Assembly (NCBI RefSeq): GCF_018918205.1
Contig: NZ_JAHLQB010000097.1
Span: 1-38,737 of the forward strand
DNA: 38,737 nucleotides
Origin: Lachnoclostridium sp. MSJ-17
Lineage (GTDB): Bacteria > Bacillota > Clostridia > Oscillospirales > Acutalibacteraceae
Reading direction: 5' to 3'
Part shown: in pieces, positions 24,204 to 32,461 of the stretch
Position numbering within the stretch: the stretch's first letter is position 1
How the letters are laid out: the number at the start of each line of letters is the position of its first letter
Translations under genes and position numbers: made by a program
Notes under the pieces: generated by a model
What the model was told of the DNA's origin: nothing
What the model saw: only the letters and a program-made list of their open reading frames with translations
The model's database searches: none

Positions 24204-24345
24204 TTATCTCAATCTCCCATAAGCATTCCTGATTACTCCGCCCGAAAGAAGATAGTTCTTTACATTCTTTGGTAAAGAGGTATTTTCAGGCAAAGCAGAG
24301 CAATCGGTTTGTTTTGTATTGAACAGCCATTTGTCCTTATTGTTT
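24204..24345 (-). pseudogene. Tail relic ending GGVIRNAYGRLR
   Basis: An open stretch without its own start: LKNNKDKWLFNTKQTDCS, then SLPKNVKNYLL and GGVIRNAYGRLR, stop. It follows the ferredoxin gene's stop in another frame, continuing back into it. The ending matches the relic at 19177. The parent family was not recognised. Confidence 0.4.
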
Positions 24346-25086
24346 TTAAGGATGATGATACTGCCCGTGCTGCTTGGTTTTGCCGTCGCCGTACTGAATG
24401 GAAAATTTCGGGCACAAATGCAAGCAGCGCAGACATAGCGTGCAGTGCTCCTTTACCCATACGGGCTTTCTGTTTTGGATTTCGATAGCCTGCACAGGAC
24501 ATTGCTTTGCGCACAAGCCGCAGCCGATACAAGAATCTTCAACATAGAAATTACTCGTCATGCGCGCTTTCAGATACATTTTATCGGACATCGCACGGAC
24601 AAAATACGGAGCCTTGGGCGTGGCGCGGTTGCCCTTTATCTTTGCTTTGATATTTTCGATCAGCACTGCGAGGTTTTTATCGGCTTCAACATTTTGACGG
24701 CGCACTTTTTCCGCATCGCTGAGGTTGAACATGGGCGTCCAGTTATCGGGCATTTTCAGGCTGAACGCCGCGCTGAGGCTGACACCTTTCTTTTGCAAAA
24801 GCTTCTTCGCATCCGTTCCGCTGCAGCCCGGTGTGGTGCCGTAGGTCGCTATAGCAAAGGCATAATTCTCCCCCTCTGCCGTAATGCTTGCTTTCTCCAA
24901 AAACTCGCGCATAATGGCAGGCATCTCCCAAAAGTGCGTGGGAAATACCATTCCGAAAATCTCACCCTTTTTCAAGTCTATTCTGCCGTCGTTGTTCTCA
25001 ACAGGAACTGCCTTGTCGCCGATCGCCGCCGCGATTTGTTCGGCAACATATTTGCAGTTGCCCGTTCCGCTGAAATAGAGTATCAT
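24346..25086 (-). CDS. EFR1-family flavodoxin-ferredoxin
   Basis: 246 residues. The N terminus is flavodoxin-like: YFSGTGNCKYVAEQIA is the FMN-phosphate loop, and GMVFPTHFWEMP and FAIATYGTTPG line the flavin site. The C terminus has two 4Fe-4S motifs, CIGCGLCAKQCP near 187 and CTLCLRCLHLCP near 214. EFR1 proteins couple flavin and iron-sulfur clusters in anaerobe electron transfer; their partners are mostly unknown. ATG follows AAGGAAGTGAG. The C terminus (KQHGQYHHP) is slightly short for the family and the following bases hold a relic in another frame, so the last residues may have been changed by recombination. Confidence 0.87.
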   Translation of the reverse strand: MILYFSGTGNCKYVAEQIAAAIGDKAVPVENNDGRIDLKKGEIFGMVFPTHFWEMPAIMREFLEKASITAEGENYAFAIATYGTTPGCSGTDAKKLLQKKGVSLSAAFSLKMPDNWTPMFNLSDAEKVRRQNVEADKNLAVLIENIKAKIKGNRATPKAPYFVRAMSDKMYLKARMTSNFYVEDSCIGCGLCAKQCPVQAIEIQNRKPVWVKEHCTLCLRCLHLCPKFSIQYGDGKTKQHGQYHHP

Positions 25087-25125
25087 CCGCTCACTTCCTT
25101 TTCATCCGGTAATTTGATAACTGTA

Positions 25126-25509
25126 TTATTGTTCTGATTCATTAGTGCGTGATTCTATATAGGTAATAATGCTTTCTTTATCCTTCTCAGAATCATCCCA
25201 CCAAATATATGATGACTCCAGCATACGTCTTAGTAAAGCAGGTTGATACACCTTTCCCAATCGGAAATTCTCAACAAGTTTATTTGAAATAACCACTTCA
25301 ACGAAATTCCGGCTATATCTTGATAGCCCAAGTACAACTATTTTTTCCATTCCATCACACCATTGAGCAGGCGCAATATATACCTTCGTTCCTCCTGAGA
25401 AATGTTTTGAGCCATATCGGATCTCATGTTCTTCACCATAAGGATGTTTTTCTATTATATTTCCAACAAGACACCAACGCCATATGTAATTTTTTTCGTC
25501 TTTGTTCAT
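25126..25509 (-). CDS. Hypothetical protein, conserved-looking, next to fic
   Basis: 127 residues from the ATG at 25509, chosen because GAAGGGG precedes it; a longer frame would start inside fic. It opens NKDEKNYIWRWCLVGNIIEKH and contains YGSKHFSGGTKVYIAPAQW and IVVLGLSRYSRNFVEVVI. No transmembrane segment or catalytic motif is obvious. I have a weak memory of similar clostridial proteins without a function. It begins 2 bases after the fic stop and must share its transcript. Confidence 0.7.
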   Translation of the reverse strand: MNKDEKNYIWRWCLVGNIIEKHPYGEEHEIRYGSKHFSGGTKVYIAPAQWCDGMEKIVVLGLSRYSRNFVEVVISNKLVENFRLGKVYQPALLRRMLESSYIWWDDSEKDKESIITYIESRTNESEQ

Positions 25510-25511
25510 AT

Positions 25512-26480
25512 TTACCCCTTCTTTCGATACGCCCACAATTTTCCTTTCCTGAAGCGGAAAATCAGTCCTTTATTTACCATCTCATTCAGCACGCGGTTGG
25601 CGGTAGCTGCCGAGATTGACAGCAGATTGCGAACGTCTCTGTTGGCGATTTCATCGTATTTGGACAGATAATCGAGGACTGCCTGCTCTCTGCTTTCCGC
25701 TCTCGGCTTCACTTTTAACGGTTGAGCGGTAACTTCCAAGAGCGCGTCCTTGATCGCCGACAGCATAAACTCGATGAAGCAAGTGGAGTCGGCAGCGTTA
25801 TTGGCGTTGTTGATTGCCAGATAATACTCGCTCTGACGGTCGTGTATAATTGATTCAACAGGCACCCATGCAAAGAGCGGATTCCACTTTGACAACAGCA
25901 GCGTATGCCACAGCCTGCCGATGCGTCCGTTTCCGTCGGAAAAAGGATGTATCAGCTCAAACTCATAGTGAAACACACAGCTCTTGATCAGCAGAGGGTT
26001 TTCGTCATTCTCTGTCCAGTCCAGCAATTCTTCAACCAACTGCGGAACATACGCGGGCAAGGTGCCGAAATGCAGGATATTGCCCTGAGAATCCACCACA
26101 CCGACCGGTCGCAAGCGGAACTCTCCAGCATCGTCGCGCAGACCTCTTACCATAACGGCGTGCGCTGTCAGCAGGTCGTCTATCGAATACGGGTTCAACT
26201 CGTCAAGCCTGTCATAGATTTCAAAGGCGTTTTGCACCTCCGCGATGTCCTTCGGCGGCGCCAATACGCGTTTGCCCGACACGACCGCCGTGACCTGATC
26301 CAAGCTAAGTGTGTTCTGCTCAATCGCCAGCGAAGAATAGATGGTCTTAATGCGGTTGCTTCTTCTTAACTGCGGCGAACGCGCGGCTTCACTAAGCGAT
26401 GACATAGAGCCGACCAGCTCGGATATTTCAGATGTCAGCCTTAGTATTTTCGTATTGATTTGAAACGGATATTTCTGCAT
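25512..26480 (-). CDS. fic: Fic-domain AMPylase with C-terminal winged helix
   Basis: 322 residues. The Fic core HPFSDGNGRIGR is at 178-189 (catalytic His178), with the flap near FGTLPAYVPQ. An inhibitory helix motif close to (S/T)xxxE(G/N) is at SSLAIEQN, 49-56, making this an N-terminally autoinhibited class II enzyme. The last ~60 residues are a winged helix (ISAATANRVLNEMVNKGLI). Fic enzymes transfer AMP from ATP to protein hydroxyls; versions with a DNA-binding tail often regulate their own gene. I start at 26480 because a promoter (TTGATT-17-TATACT) lies at 26522-26499 and an upstream in-frame ATG at 26513 would fall inside it. GGAGTG precedes the chosen ATG. Confidence 0.9.
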   Translation of the reverse strand: MQKYPFQINTKILRLTSEISELVGSMSSLSEAARSPQLRRSNRIKTIYSSLAIEQNTLSLDQVTAVVSGKRVLAPPKDIAEVQNAFEIYDRLDELNPYSIDDLLTAHAVMVRGLRDDAGEFRLRPVGVVDSQGNILHFGTLPAYVPQLVEELLDWTENDENPLLIKSCVFHYEFELIHPFSDGNGRIGRLWHTLLLSKWNPLFAWVPVESIIHDRQSEYYLAINNANNAADSTCFIEFMLSAIKDALLEVTAQPLKVKPRAESREQAVLDYLSKYDEIANRDVRNLLSISAATANRVLNEMVNKGLIFRFRKGKLWAYRKKG

Positions 26481-26498
26481 AACAATCACTCCGCTATC

Positions 26499-26564
26499 AG
26501 TATACCACTTCATCTCTCAAAAATCAATTCATCTCTCATATTTCTATCAAAAATGAGAGATGAA
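26499..26564 (-). promoter_or_regulatory. fic promoter overlapped by three operator-like repeats
   Basis: The -35 TTGATT (26527-26522) and -10 TATACT (26504-26499) are 17 bases apart. TTCATCTCTCA occurs at 26509-26519 (inside the spacer) and 26528-26538 as direct repeats, and inverted at 26554-26564. Binding of the winged helix at the Fic C terminus here would close an autoregulatory loop. Confidence 0.75.
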
Positions 26565-26607
26565 AAAGTTATTTGGTAATTCCGACAGGTTACATTAACC
26601 CGTACTC

Positions 26608-26630
26608 TTTGATTAGGCGTCGCAAATTTT
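26608..26630 (+). repeat. Dispersed 19 bp motif, copy 6
   Basis: Perfect consensus TTTGATTAGGCGTCGCAAA followed by TTTT, to the left of the tRNA-Trp fragment. Confidence 0.7.
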
Positions 26631-26802
26631 GATTTCTATGCTCGGCGTGAGTGAAAAAACAGAGCATCACTCTTGCCCTGTTCACGCCAAAATTCTTTTA
26701 CAGAATAACCAATAGCATCAAAATAGCATCAATAATATTTTGCAGATACAAAAATGGCTTGAAATCGGCATATCTATGCGCTTTTTTTGCTTTCTACATT
26801 GG

Positions 26803-26847
26803 CTCCAAAACCGCGTGCCGAGGGTTCAAGTCCTTCTGCCCCTGCCA
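26803..26847 (+). tRNA. 3' half of tRNA-Trp (CCA anticodon), att-site remnant, not functional
   Basis: Reading from CTCCAAA (anticodon loop, CCA) through ACCGCG, the T-arm GAGGGTTCAAGTCCTTC and TGCCCCTGCCA gives the 3' half of a tRNA-Trp. The upstream sequence does not supply a D arm or the partner anticodon stem strand. Integrative elements recombining at tRNA 3' halves leave such copies. GCATCAAAA repeats (26715-26735 and 27016-27036) on both sides resemble integrase arm sites. Confidence 0.8.
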
Positions 26848-26852
26848 AACTC

Positions 26853-26896
26853 AAAAGTCCGAAAAACGGCTTGAACAAGCCATTTTTCGGACTTTT
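26853..26896. terminator. Long hairpin behind the tRNA fragment
   Basis: AAAAGTCCGAAAAACGGCTTG pairs with the complementary 3' arm (CAAGCCATTTTTCGGACTTTT region) around a 3-base loop, with a single mismatch by eye, and ends in T-rich sequence on both strands. It is a natural tRNA terminator carried with the fragment. The rest of 26898-27127 shows only GCATCAAAA repeats and A/T-rich sequence. Confidence 0.8.
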
Positions 26897-27127
26897 CTCT
26901 TTGCTATTCTCTCTTGAAAAACTCACGGCGCGCGGTCTGAAATTCCCTTTTTGATGCTCAAAATGAGCAGCAAAAGTGCATCCGGCGGTAACAAATCCAA
27001 CATTTCCGTCCGGCACAGCATCAAAAGAGCATCAAAATATTCTGTGAAAATCGGAAGCAGAAATAATAATTTTTCTGAAAAATCCTACTTTGCGATATTT
27101 CTATAGTACAGTGGAATTTCCCTTATC

Positions 27128-27150
27128 TTTGATTAGGCATCTCAAATTTT
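27128..27150 (+). repeat. Dispersed 19 bp motif, copy 7
   Basis: TTTGATTAGGCATCTCAAA followed by TTTTGACATG, 38 bases from the end of the type III res gene. With copy 6 it encloses the tRNA fragment. Confidence 0.6.
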
Positions 27151-27187
27151 GACATGAATTTTTACATGAAAACCTGTTCAAAAAAGA

Positions 27188-29800
27188 TTAAAGATTCTTC
27201 AATATCTCAATAAATCTATCCATCGTATAGGAACCCGGAATCTCCATATCCTTATGCTCAAAGACCATATAATACTTGAATTGAGTGCCGCATATTGAAT
27301 CCCACTTTTTTCCAAGCGCAAGCCTTGCTTCGCTTTCATTGTTCTTTAGCTGTTCACCCTTGGCTTCAACAAGCACAACGATACCGGTAGTTGTCTTGAC
27401 AATAAAGTCGGGAAAATGATTGATAAACCCGTTTATTCTAAACCCACGCTTACTGATGTTGCGATGCCACCAGACAACGTTATCGAGCGAAGCGATATTG
27501 CTAATCAGCTTGAATTCAAATTTGTTCAGGTCATCACACTCTGCCGTGTAAAGTGATTTATCCAAGCTGGTAAAGCTGACAGAAGGTCTTATTACACTTG
27601 GAAATACATATGCGTCGTCAGCTCTGCAAACGATCTTATTCATTTCGATAAGGTCGTAAAACTTCTTACGGCGGTAGTCCGTTTCATATTCGTCAATTTT
27701 ATCTCTGATTTTGGAAGCATAGAACGGGATTGAGCTTTCCATTGCGTTTAGCGCGTCCTCGTCCATTTCACTGATGACGCGGGTAACATACGCCGTTACT
27801 TCCTCTGCTGCATAGCGGTTGTTTTTATTGATCTGTGCCGTAAGCGAAGAAGCGCAAGCATCAATGCGGTGTTCACTTGAAATCGTCCGCAAATATTCTC
27901 TGATCTGGTCGCTTTCCGATTTAGATGCTCTGCGGTACTTCGGAATTGCTTCACCTTGCGCCGCAACATCAATCTCATACATTTCTCCCGTCGCCAAGTT
28001 AAACTTGATGTCTGCAGGTATTTTATTGAGTGAAAAGCCATCGGACAGGTTTTCTTTTTCAAGCGGCGTATAGCCATTGTTGAACAAATTCGGCGTACTC
28101 TTGAGGAAAAACTGCGGAATACGCAAAGAAGCCGCATCTTCCTTAAATTGCTCCTGCATAGGATATTGATTCAAAATATCGCCTAAATCACCGCCTAAGA
28201 ATCCGTCATTACTTTCGTCGTTTAGTTCCTCGTCGTATTTCTCTGTTGCCTGTGTCGCTGTAGCAACCATCGTTTCGATTGTATCGTCGCCGCCTACAAC
28301 AGAAGTATCCACACGGAAATCGTCGGGAATTTCCGTATCAAACCAATCAGCGCCGCTATCTGTTGTTACTGCGGCAACTTCCGGCTCCGAAATGGTTTGT
28401 TGTTCGCCATCATCAGGCGTAAACGGTGCCTTTTCAATCTCGCCGATACGGTAATCCTTCTTGCTGAATCCTGCCTTGTTCAAGCCGACGACAATATCAT
28501 CGAGCGTCGTGCGGAAATCCCTTGAAGAAGTAAGCACATACGAGGTATTGAGCAAGGGCATTTTGTGTTTCTTTGCGTAGGGTTGTCTGAGAATCCTGCC
28601 GAGTATCTGTTCTACGTCCACTCTGGAGGTTTTGTTTGCCACAGAAGCGAGGATATACGCAAACGGGCAGTCCCAGCCCTCTTTGAGTGCGTTTACCGTA
28701 ATGATATATCTGATTTCACAATCGGTGCTTAACAGATTAACGCCCTTCAATTCGTTCACATCTGATGTTTTTATCGCAATTTGCTTTTCAGGGATTCCAA
28801 TTGCTATTAGCTTTTCTTTTAGTTTTTCAAATGTAATTTTACTTGCTTTTGTTTCTGCCTGAAACAGCACGATCGGTCTGATATATTCGCCGCCGAGCTG
28901 CTGTTCTGTCTGCGCCTGCTGCTCGATACTGCCGCGCAGTTTTATTGCGTCGCGCAGAACGTCCTTCACGTTGTCGCGGTTATACACGACAACGGGCAGT
29001 TTGACCATATTCTCTTTTTTCAGTTCACGAGCGTCCACATACGAAATAATGTTGCTGTTCTTCCTCGGCGTCGCGGTTAAATCGAGGATGAAAGACGGAT
29101 TAAGGTTGCCAAGCATTTCTACACTGAGCTTTGACTGCGCGTTATGACTTTCATCTACAACTGCAATCGGCTCCAAGTGGCGCAGAGCCTGAATCAAAGC
29201 CGTTTCATCGGTGTCGGCTAACAGAACATCGTCGTCCTTGAAATACTCGGCGAAACGCTGTAAATTGCCGTTCTCCTGATATACCTTCCGAACGTCCTTC
29301 TTCTTGCTGTCAACGCGCAGAGAAGCATAGCTCAACACGCAGATCGTCAGCATTTCCCTGACGGTATCGGGAGAGAAGTTCTGCCCGTTCAAAAGCTGCT
29401 CTTTGGTATAAACACCGACCTTGCCCGAAAAATCGCGGTCAATCTTCTGTCTGTACGGATGATTGACATCGGATAAAGTGTTGATCGTCTGCTCGATGAT
29501 CGCGTCGGAAGGCGCAAGCCAGACAACTACCTTTGGCTTATCCAAAGGCATTTTGTCAAAAATGGGTTTCAGCGAGGAACACGCCATAAACGTTTTGCCG
29601 CCGCCTGTGGGTACTTTAAAGCAGATGTGCGGAACGCCTTTGATTTCGTCCCGATACTGCGGAACGCCGCCAAATCCTACGGCAATGTCCTGTTCAGCCC
29701 AATACTGCTTCCACGCTTCAACCATATCGTATTCATTTAAGAAGCCGAGATAAGAAGATAGGTTTCTCAACACTCGCTTTTGGTAATTTTTTAGTTCCAT
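27188..29800 (-). CDS. res: Type III restriction enzyme Res subunit
   Basis: 870 residues. Walker A VPTGGGKT is at 63-70, the DEAD-type box reads VVDESH near 215, LTATP near 238, and the C-terminal helicase lobe has ILGRILRQPYAKKH. The nuclease is C-terminal: PD at 797-798 and E-A-K at 812-814, a PD-(D/E)XK site. Res subunits translocate or slide along DNA using ATP and cut near a pair of unmethylated head-to-head sites in complex with Mod. The gene starts 8 bases after the mod stop and ends the three-gene operon. Length is within the family range and all key residues are present, so it looks functional. Confidence 0.95.
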   Translation of the reverse strand: MELKNYQKRVLRNLSSYLGFLNEYDMVEAWKQYWAEQDIAVGFGGVPQYRDEIKGVPHICFKVPTGGGKTFMACSSLKPIFDKMPLDKPKVVVWLAPSDAIIEQTINTLSDVNHPYRQKIDRDFSGKVGVYTKEQLLNGQNFSPDTVREMLTICVLSYASLRVDSKKKDVRKVYQENGNLQRFAEYFKDDDVLLADTDETALIQALRHLEPIAVVDESHNAQSKLSVEMLGNLNPSFILDLTATPRKNSNIISYVDARELKKENMVKLPVVVYNRDNVKDVLRDAIKLRGSIEQQAQTEQQLGGEYIRPIVLFQAETKASKITFEKLKEKLIAIGIPEKQIAIKTSDVNELKGVNLLSTDCEIRYIITVNALKEGWDCPFAYILASVANKTSRVDVEQILGRILRQPYAKKHKMPLLNTSYVLTSSRDFRTTLDDIVVGLNKAGFSKKDYRIGEIEKAPFTPDDGEQQTISEPEVAAVTTDSGADWFDTEIPDDFRVDTSVVGGDDTIETMVATATQATEKYDEELNDESNDGFLGGDLGDILNQYPMQEQFKEDAASLRIPQFFLKSTPNLFNNGYTPLEKENLSDGFSLNKIPADIKFNLATGEMYEIDVAAQGEAIPKYRRASKSESDQIREYLRTISSEHRIDACASSLTAQINKNNRYAAEEVTAYVTRVISEMDEDALNAMESSIPFYASKIRDKIDEYETDYRRKKFYDLIEMNKIVCRADDAYVFPSVIRPSVSFTSLDKSLYTAECDDLNKFEFKLISNIASLDNVVWWHRNISKRGFRINGFINHFPDFIVKTTTGIVVLVEAKGEQLKNNESEARLALGKKWDSICGTQFKYYMVFEHKDMEIPGSYTMDRFIEILKNL

Positions 29801-29808
29801 AATGCACC

Positions 29809-31557
29809 TTATAACTTCGTAATATCTCTCGGAATTTTCTTGAACGTGATGTTGTACTTTTCAAGCTCGCTGTCGCTGAGCGTACACAAATCCGCGTAAA
29901 TCACATAGGCTCCTGCCTTTGTCTGAATGGTGTTCAGGAAATCGTTGTTCAAGGTTGTGATCTGCTCTTTTTCATAGTAGAAATAATAAGCGTTATCGAC
30001 ATATTTTCCGAGATAATAAGGCTCGTCAGCCTTGTGAGGCTCCAACGTCTGTTTTGTTTCGGTGAAATAAACGTACTTCCTGATTTCGTCCTCACCGATT
30101 TCCTCATTGAGCATTTCGCCGTTGAAGATAGGCTGTCCGAGTTCGTAATAGCTGAAATCGCCGTCTGTGCCTTCAACAGCTTTTTTGCCGTCGCCGTAGC
30201 CGTTGATGACACGGCGTACTCTTTCGGCGGTAATGGAATCGGCGTAATCCATCATTTCAATGAGGATGAACTTGCGGCTGCCGCCGTCAGCCTTATTCAT
30301 ATTCAGTACGGCGTGTGCGGTTGTGCCGGAGCCTGCAAAAGAATCGAGGATGATAGAATCCTTATCGGAAGCGATTTGCAGAACTCTTTCAATTAAGCGA
30401 GAAGGTTTTGGTGTATCAAATGCTGATTTGCCGCCAAAAATAGCTTTTAGCACTTTAGCAGCTTCGTCAGTGTGTCCAACCTCAGCATACTGCCAAAGGT
30501 TAGTAACCACACGACCTCCCATTTCTTCCAAATATCTTTTACAGGCAATGCCGCCCTTTCCCTTATTTGTGAAGTATAAAAGAGGCCATTTGCCTGCTTC
30601 ATATCGTTTTACACTTTCAGTCTTAACTTCTTCAAAGGGCTTGGATAATACTATGGAATTGATTGTTTCAGGTACAATATCGGACTGTCCGCAAATGCCA
30701 ACACGCTTTTCATAATCATCTAAAGGCTGTAGAGTGTAATCAGCCCATTCGGACATTATACTTAACATTTGTTCTTGTCCATAAGTCCAGTGTCTCCCGT
30801 TAGGTGGATATAGATATTTCCCCGTTATTGGATGCTGAATTGCATAAACCATACCCGGATGTGTTGAAGCTCCCGGCGCACTTGCGTCTCCGGATTTCCA
30901 TACTTTATCATCGCCGTCCGGTGATGAATACCTTTCATCCATATCAGCCGTTCTCGGCAACTTGTTCGGCTGCCAATTCGGTTGCTTACTGTAGCAGAGA
31001 ATATGCTCTACTTCGCTGACAATGCCCTTTGAATCGTTACGGGTTGAATATGTCCTCTGCCAAGAAATATTGGAAACAAAGCAGTTCGAGCCGAAAATCT
31101 CGTCACAAATCATTTTGAGATTATACAGCTCGTTATCATCTATGCTGATAAAGATAACACCGTCCTTCGCCATCAGCCTGTGAAGGAGCTTTAGGCGCGG
31201 ATACATCATGCAAAGCCACTTGTCGTGACGGCTCAGATCCTCGCCCTCCTGACCGACGACCTTGCCGAGCCATTTTCTGATTTTCGGATCGTTGACGTTA
31301 TCGTTATATACCCAATTCTCATTACCCGTGTTGTACGGCGGATCGATATAGATGCACTTGATTCTGCCCTCGTACTGCGGCAGCAGCGACTTCAACGCTT
31401 CCAAGTTGTCACCGTGAATGATCATATTCTCGCTGCTGTTGTCCTCCGCGTGTTTTCCGTCCTTGCCAAAGCTGTACTGCCGCTCCAATACCTTGTACGG
31501 AACGTCCAAATGATGATTCACAACCTTGCTCTTTCCAATCCAATCAAGTGTGGGCAT
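29809..31557 (-). CDS. mod: Type III DNA methyltransferase Mod subunit
   Basis: 582 residues. DPPYNTGNE (motif IV) is at 72-80 and DSFAGSGTT (motif I) near 403, the beta-class order. The ~240-residue stretch between them (about 150-390) is the target-recognition region. Mod methylates adenine in an asymmetric site on one strand and provides specificity for Res. Start ATG lies within the 3' end of the membrane-protein gene (14-base overlap), giving translational coupling. No simple sequence repeat that would suggest phase variation is seen in the coding region. Both motifs and length are normal. Confidence 0.95.
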   Translation of the reverse strand: MPTLDWIGKSKVVNHHLDVPYKVLERQYSFGKDGKHAEDNSSENMIIHGDNLEALKSLLPQYEGRIKCIYIDPPYNTGNENWVYNDNVNDPKIRKWLGKVVGQEGEDLSRHDKWLCMMYPRLKLLHRLMAKDGVIFISIDDNELYNLKMICDEIFGSNCFVSNISWQRTYSTRNDSKGIVSEVEHILCYSKQPNWQPNKLPRTADMDERYSSPDGDDKVWKSGDASAPGASTHPGMVYAIQHPITGKYLYPPNGRHWTYGQEQMLSIMSEWADYTLQPLDDYEKRVGICGQSDIVPETINSIVLSKPFEEVKTESVKRYEAGKWPLLYFTNKGKGGIACKRYLEEMGGRVVTNLWQYAEVGHTDEAAKVLKAIFGGKSAFDTPKPSRLIERVLQIASDKDSIILDSFAGSGTTAHAVLNMNKADGGSRKFILIEMMDYADSITAERVRRVINGYGDGKKAVEGTDGDFSYYELGQPIFNGEMLNEEIGEDEIRKYVYFTETKQTLEPHKADEPYYLGKYVDNAYYFYYEKEQITTLNNDFLNTIQTKAGAYVIYADLCTLSDSELEKYNITFKKIPRDITKL

Positions 31558-32284
31558 TATTGTCTTCTCCTCTTCCCAAATGGTTATGCAAAACCTCTTC
31601 GCGCTTCATTACAGGTACTTCATCTTTTCCCAATGACTTACGTAAATCGTTTTCCAATGTTTTTCTTGAAATGATTTCAAGATTATCAAAACTGGCTATT
31701 TGCTTACCATCCAAATAATTTGCTGTACGAACTGCTGCACGTGAAATGCTCGCCAACGAGCTGTCAATTTTGCTTGTGTCAAGATTAACATCTGCGCTAA
31801 CCTTCTGAGAATAAGCAGGAAAATATGAAACCGTTCTTGAAAATTTTATTTTCTTCTTTCTATTACCTTCGGTATATTCAACCGAAATACCCACTTTAGG
31901 GCAGGCGTGATAGGCAATATTCGTTCCCAAATACGCAACCGTTTCTTGTACTGATTCTTCGGGATATAATTCAAAAGCAGCCTCAAACAGTTTTCCGGGA
32001 TTTAAATCTCTGTCGCCATTATTCTCAATACTGTTGATCTGTATGGAAATGTTCTTTGCAGCAGTTCGACCGGTGTTTTTTATATATAAATACAATTCAT
32101 ACTTATAATCAATCAGCTTCATGCTCAACTGCGGTCTAATACTATCCTTGTAATGCCTTTGACTGCGGCGATTCCCCCATACTGCGGCAACAGCAGAAAC
32201 AGCCGCCATTAATGCCGCAATGGCTGAAACAAAAACTGCAAATCTATCCAATGAGCCAAAGATATCTTTTAAGAATTGCAACAT
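31544..32284 (-). CDS. Membrane-anchored protein of unknown function leading the type III R-M operon
   Basis: 246 residues. One transmembrane helix lies near the N terminus, about 14-36 (FAVFVSAIAALMAAVSAVAAVW), followed by a basic RRSQRHYK stop-transfer segment. The remaining ~200 residues should be cytosolic: a beta-sandwich-like region (LYLYIKNTGRTAAKNISIQI) recalling Ig/CARDB-type folds, then a Ser/Arg-rich helical tail (SSLASISRAAVRTANYLDG). No enzyme motif is visible. The gene overlaps mod by 14 bases and is the first of the operon, so it is made together with the R-M enzymes. Classic type III systems have only mod and res. It could tether the complex to the membrane or be an independent effector. 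Confidence 0.75.
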   Translation of the reverse strand: MLQFLKDIFGSLDRFAVFVSAIAALMAAVSAVAAVWGNRRSQRHYKDSIRPQLSMKLIDYKYELYLYIKNTGRTAAKNISIQINSIENNGDRDLNPGKLFEAAFELYPEESVQETVAYLGTNIAYHACPKVGISVEYTEGNRKKKIKFSRTVSYFPAYSQKVSADVNLDTSKIDSSLASISRAAVRTANYLDGKQIASFDNLEIISRKTLENDLRKSLGKDEVPVMKREEVLHNHLGRGEDNNAHT

Positions 32285-32396
32285 ATTATACTCCTGTAAT
32301 CTATGGTCTTAAACTCTTACTGATTATTATTTTATCAAAGAATCCTGTATAATTCAACAAATCCGACAGCTTTTTCAAAACTATAGCAAATCATCT

Positions 32397-32424
32397 TTGA
32401 TTTTTTTATGAAACATGATATAAT
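32397..32424 (+). promoter_or_regulatory. Promoter of the OLD-family nuclease gene
   Basis: TTGATT and TATAAT are 16 bases apart, 38 bases before the ATG. The gap 32285-32461 separates this gene from the divergent type III operon, whose own promoter I could not fix. Confidence 0.65.
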
Positions 32425-32461
32425 TGAATATATAATCTTACTAAGTTAGAGGAGACTTGGC

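Noticed and set aside
26803..26847. Functional tRNA gene
   Set aside because: The acceptor 5' strand, D arm and the 5' strand of the anticodon stem are missing.
26774..27016. 80-codon minus-strand frame containing AEGLEPSARGFG
   Set aside because: It is the antisense of the tRNA-Trp fragment and its terminator; this peptide is a familiar artefact of frames read through tRNA genes.
11874..27150. Classical integron with attC sites
   Set aside because: The 19 bp motif has no attC-like imperfect inverted repeats, and the recombinases lack the visible integron-specific insertion; only the cassette-like arrangement is retained as a hypothesis.
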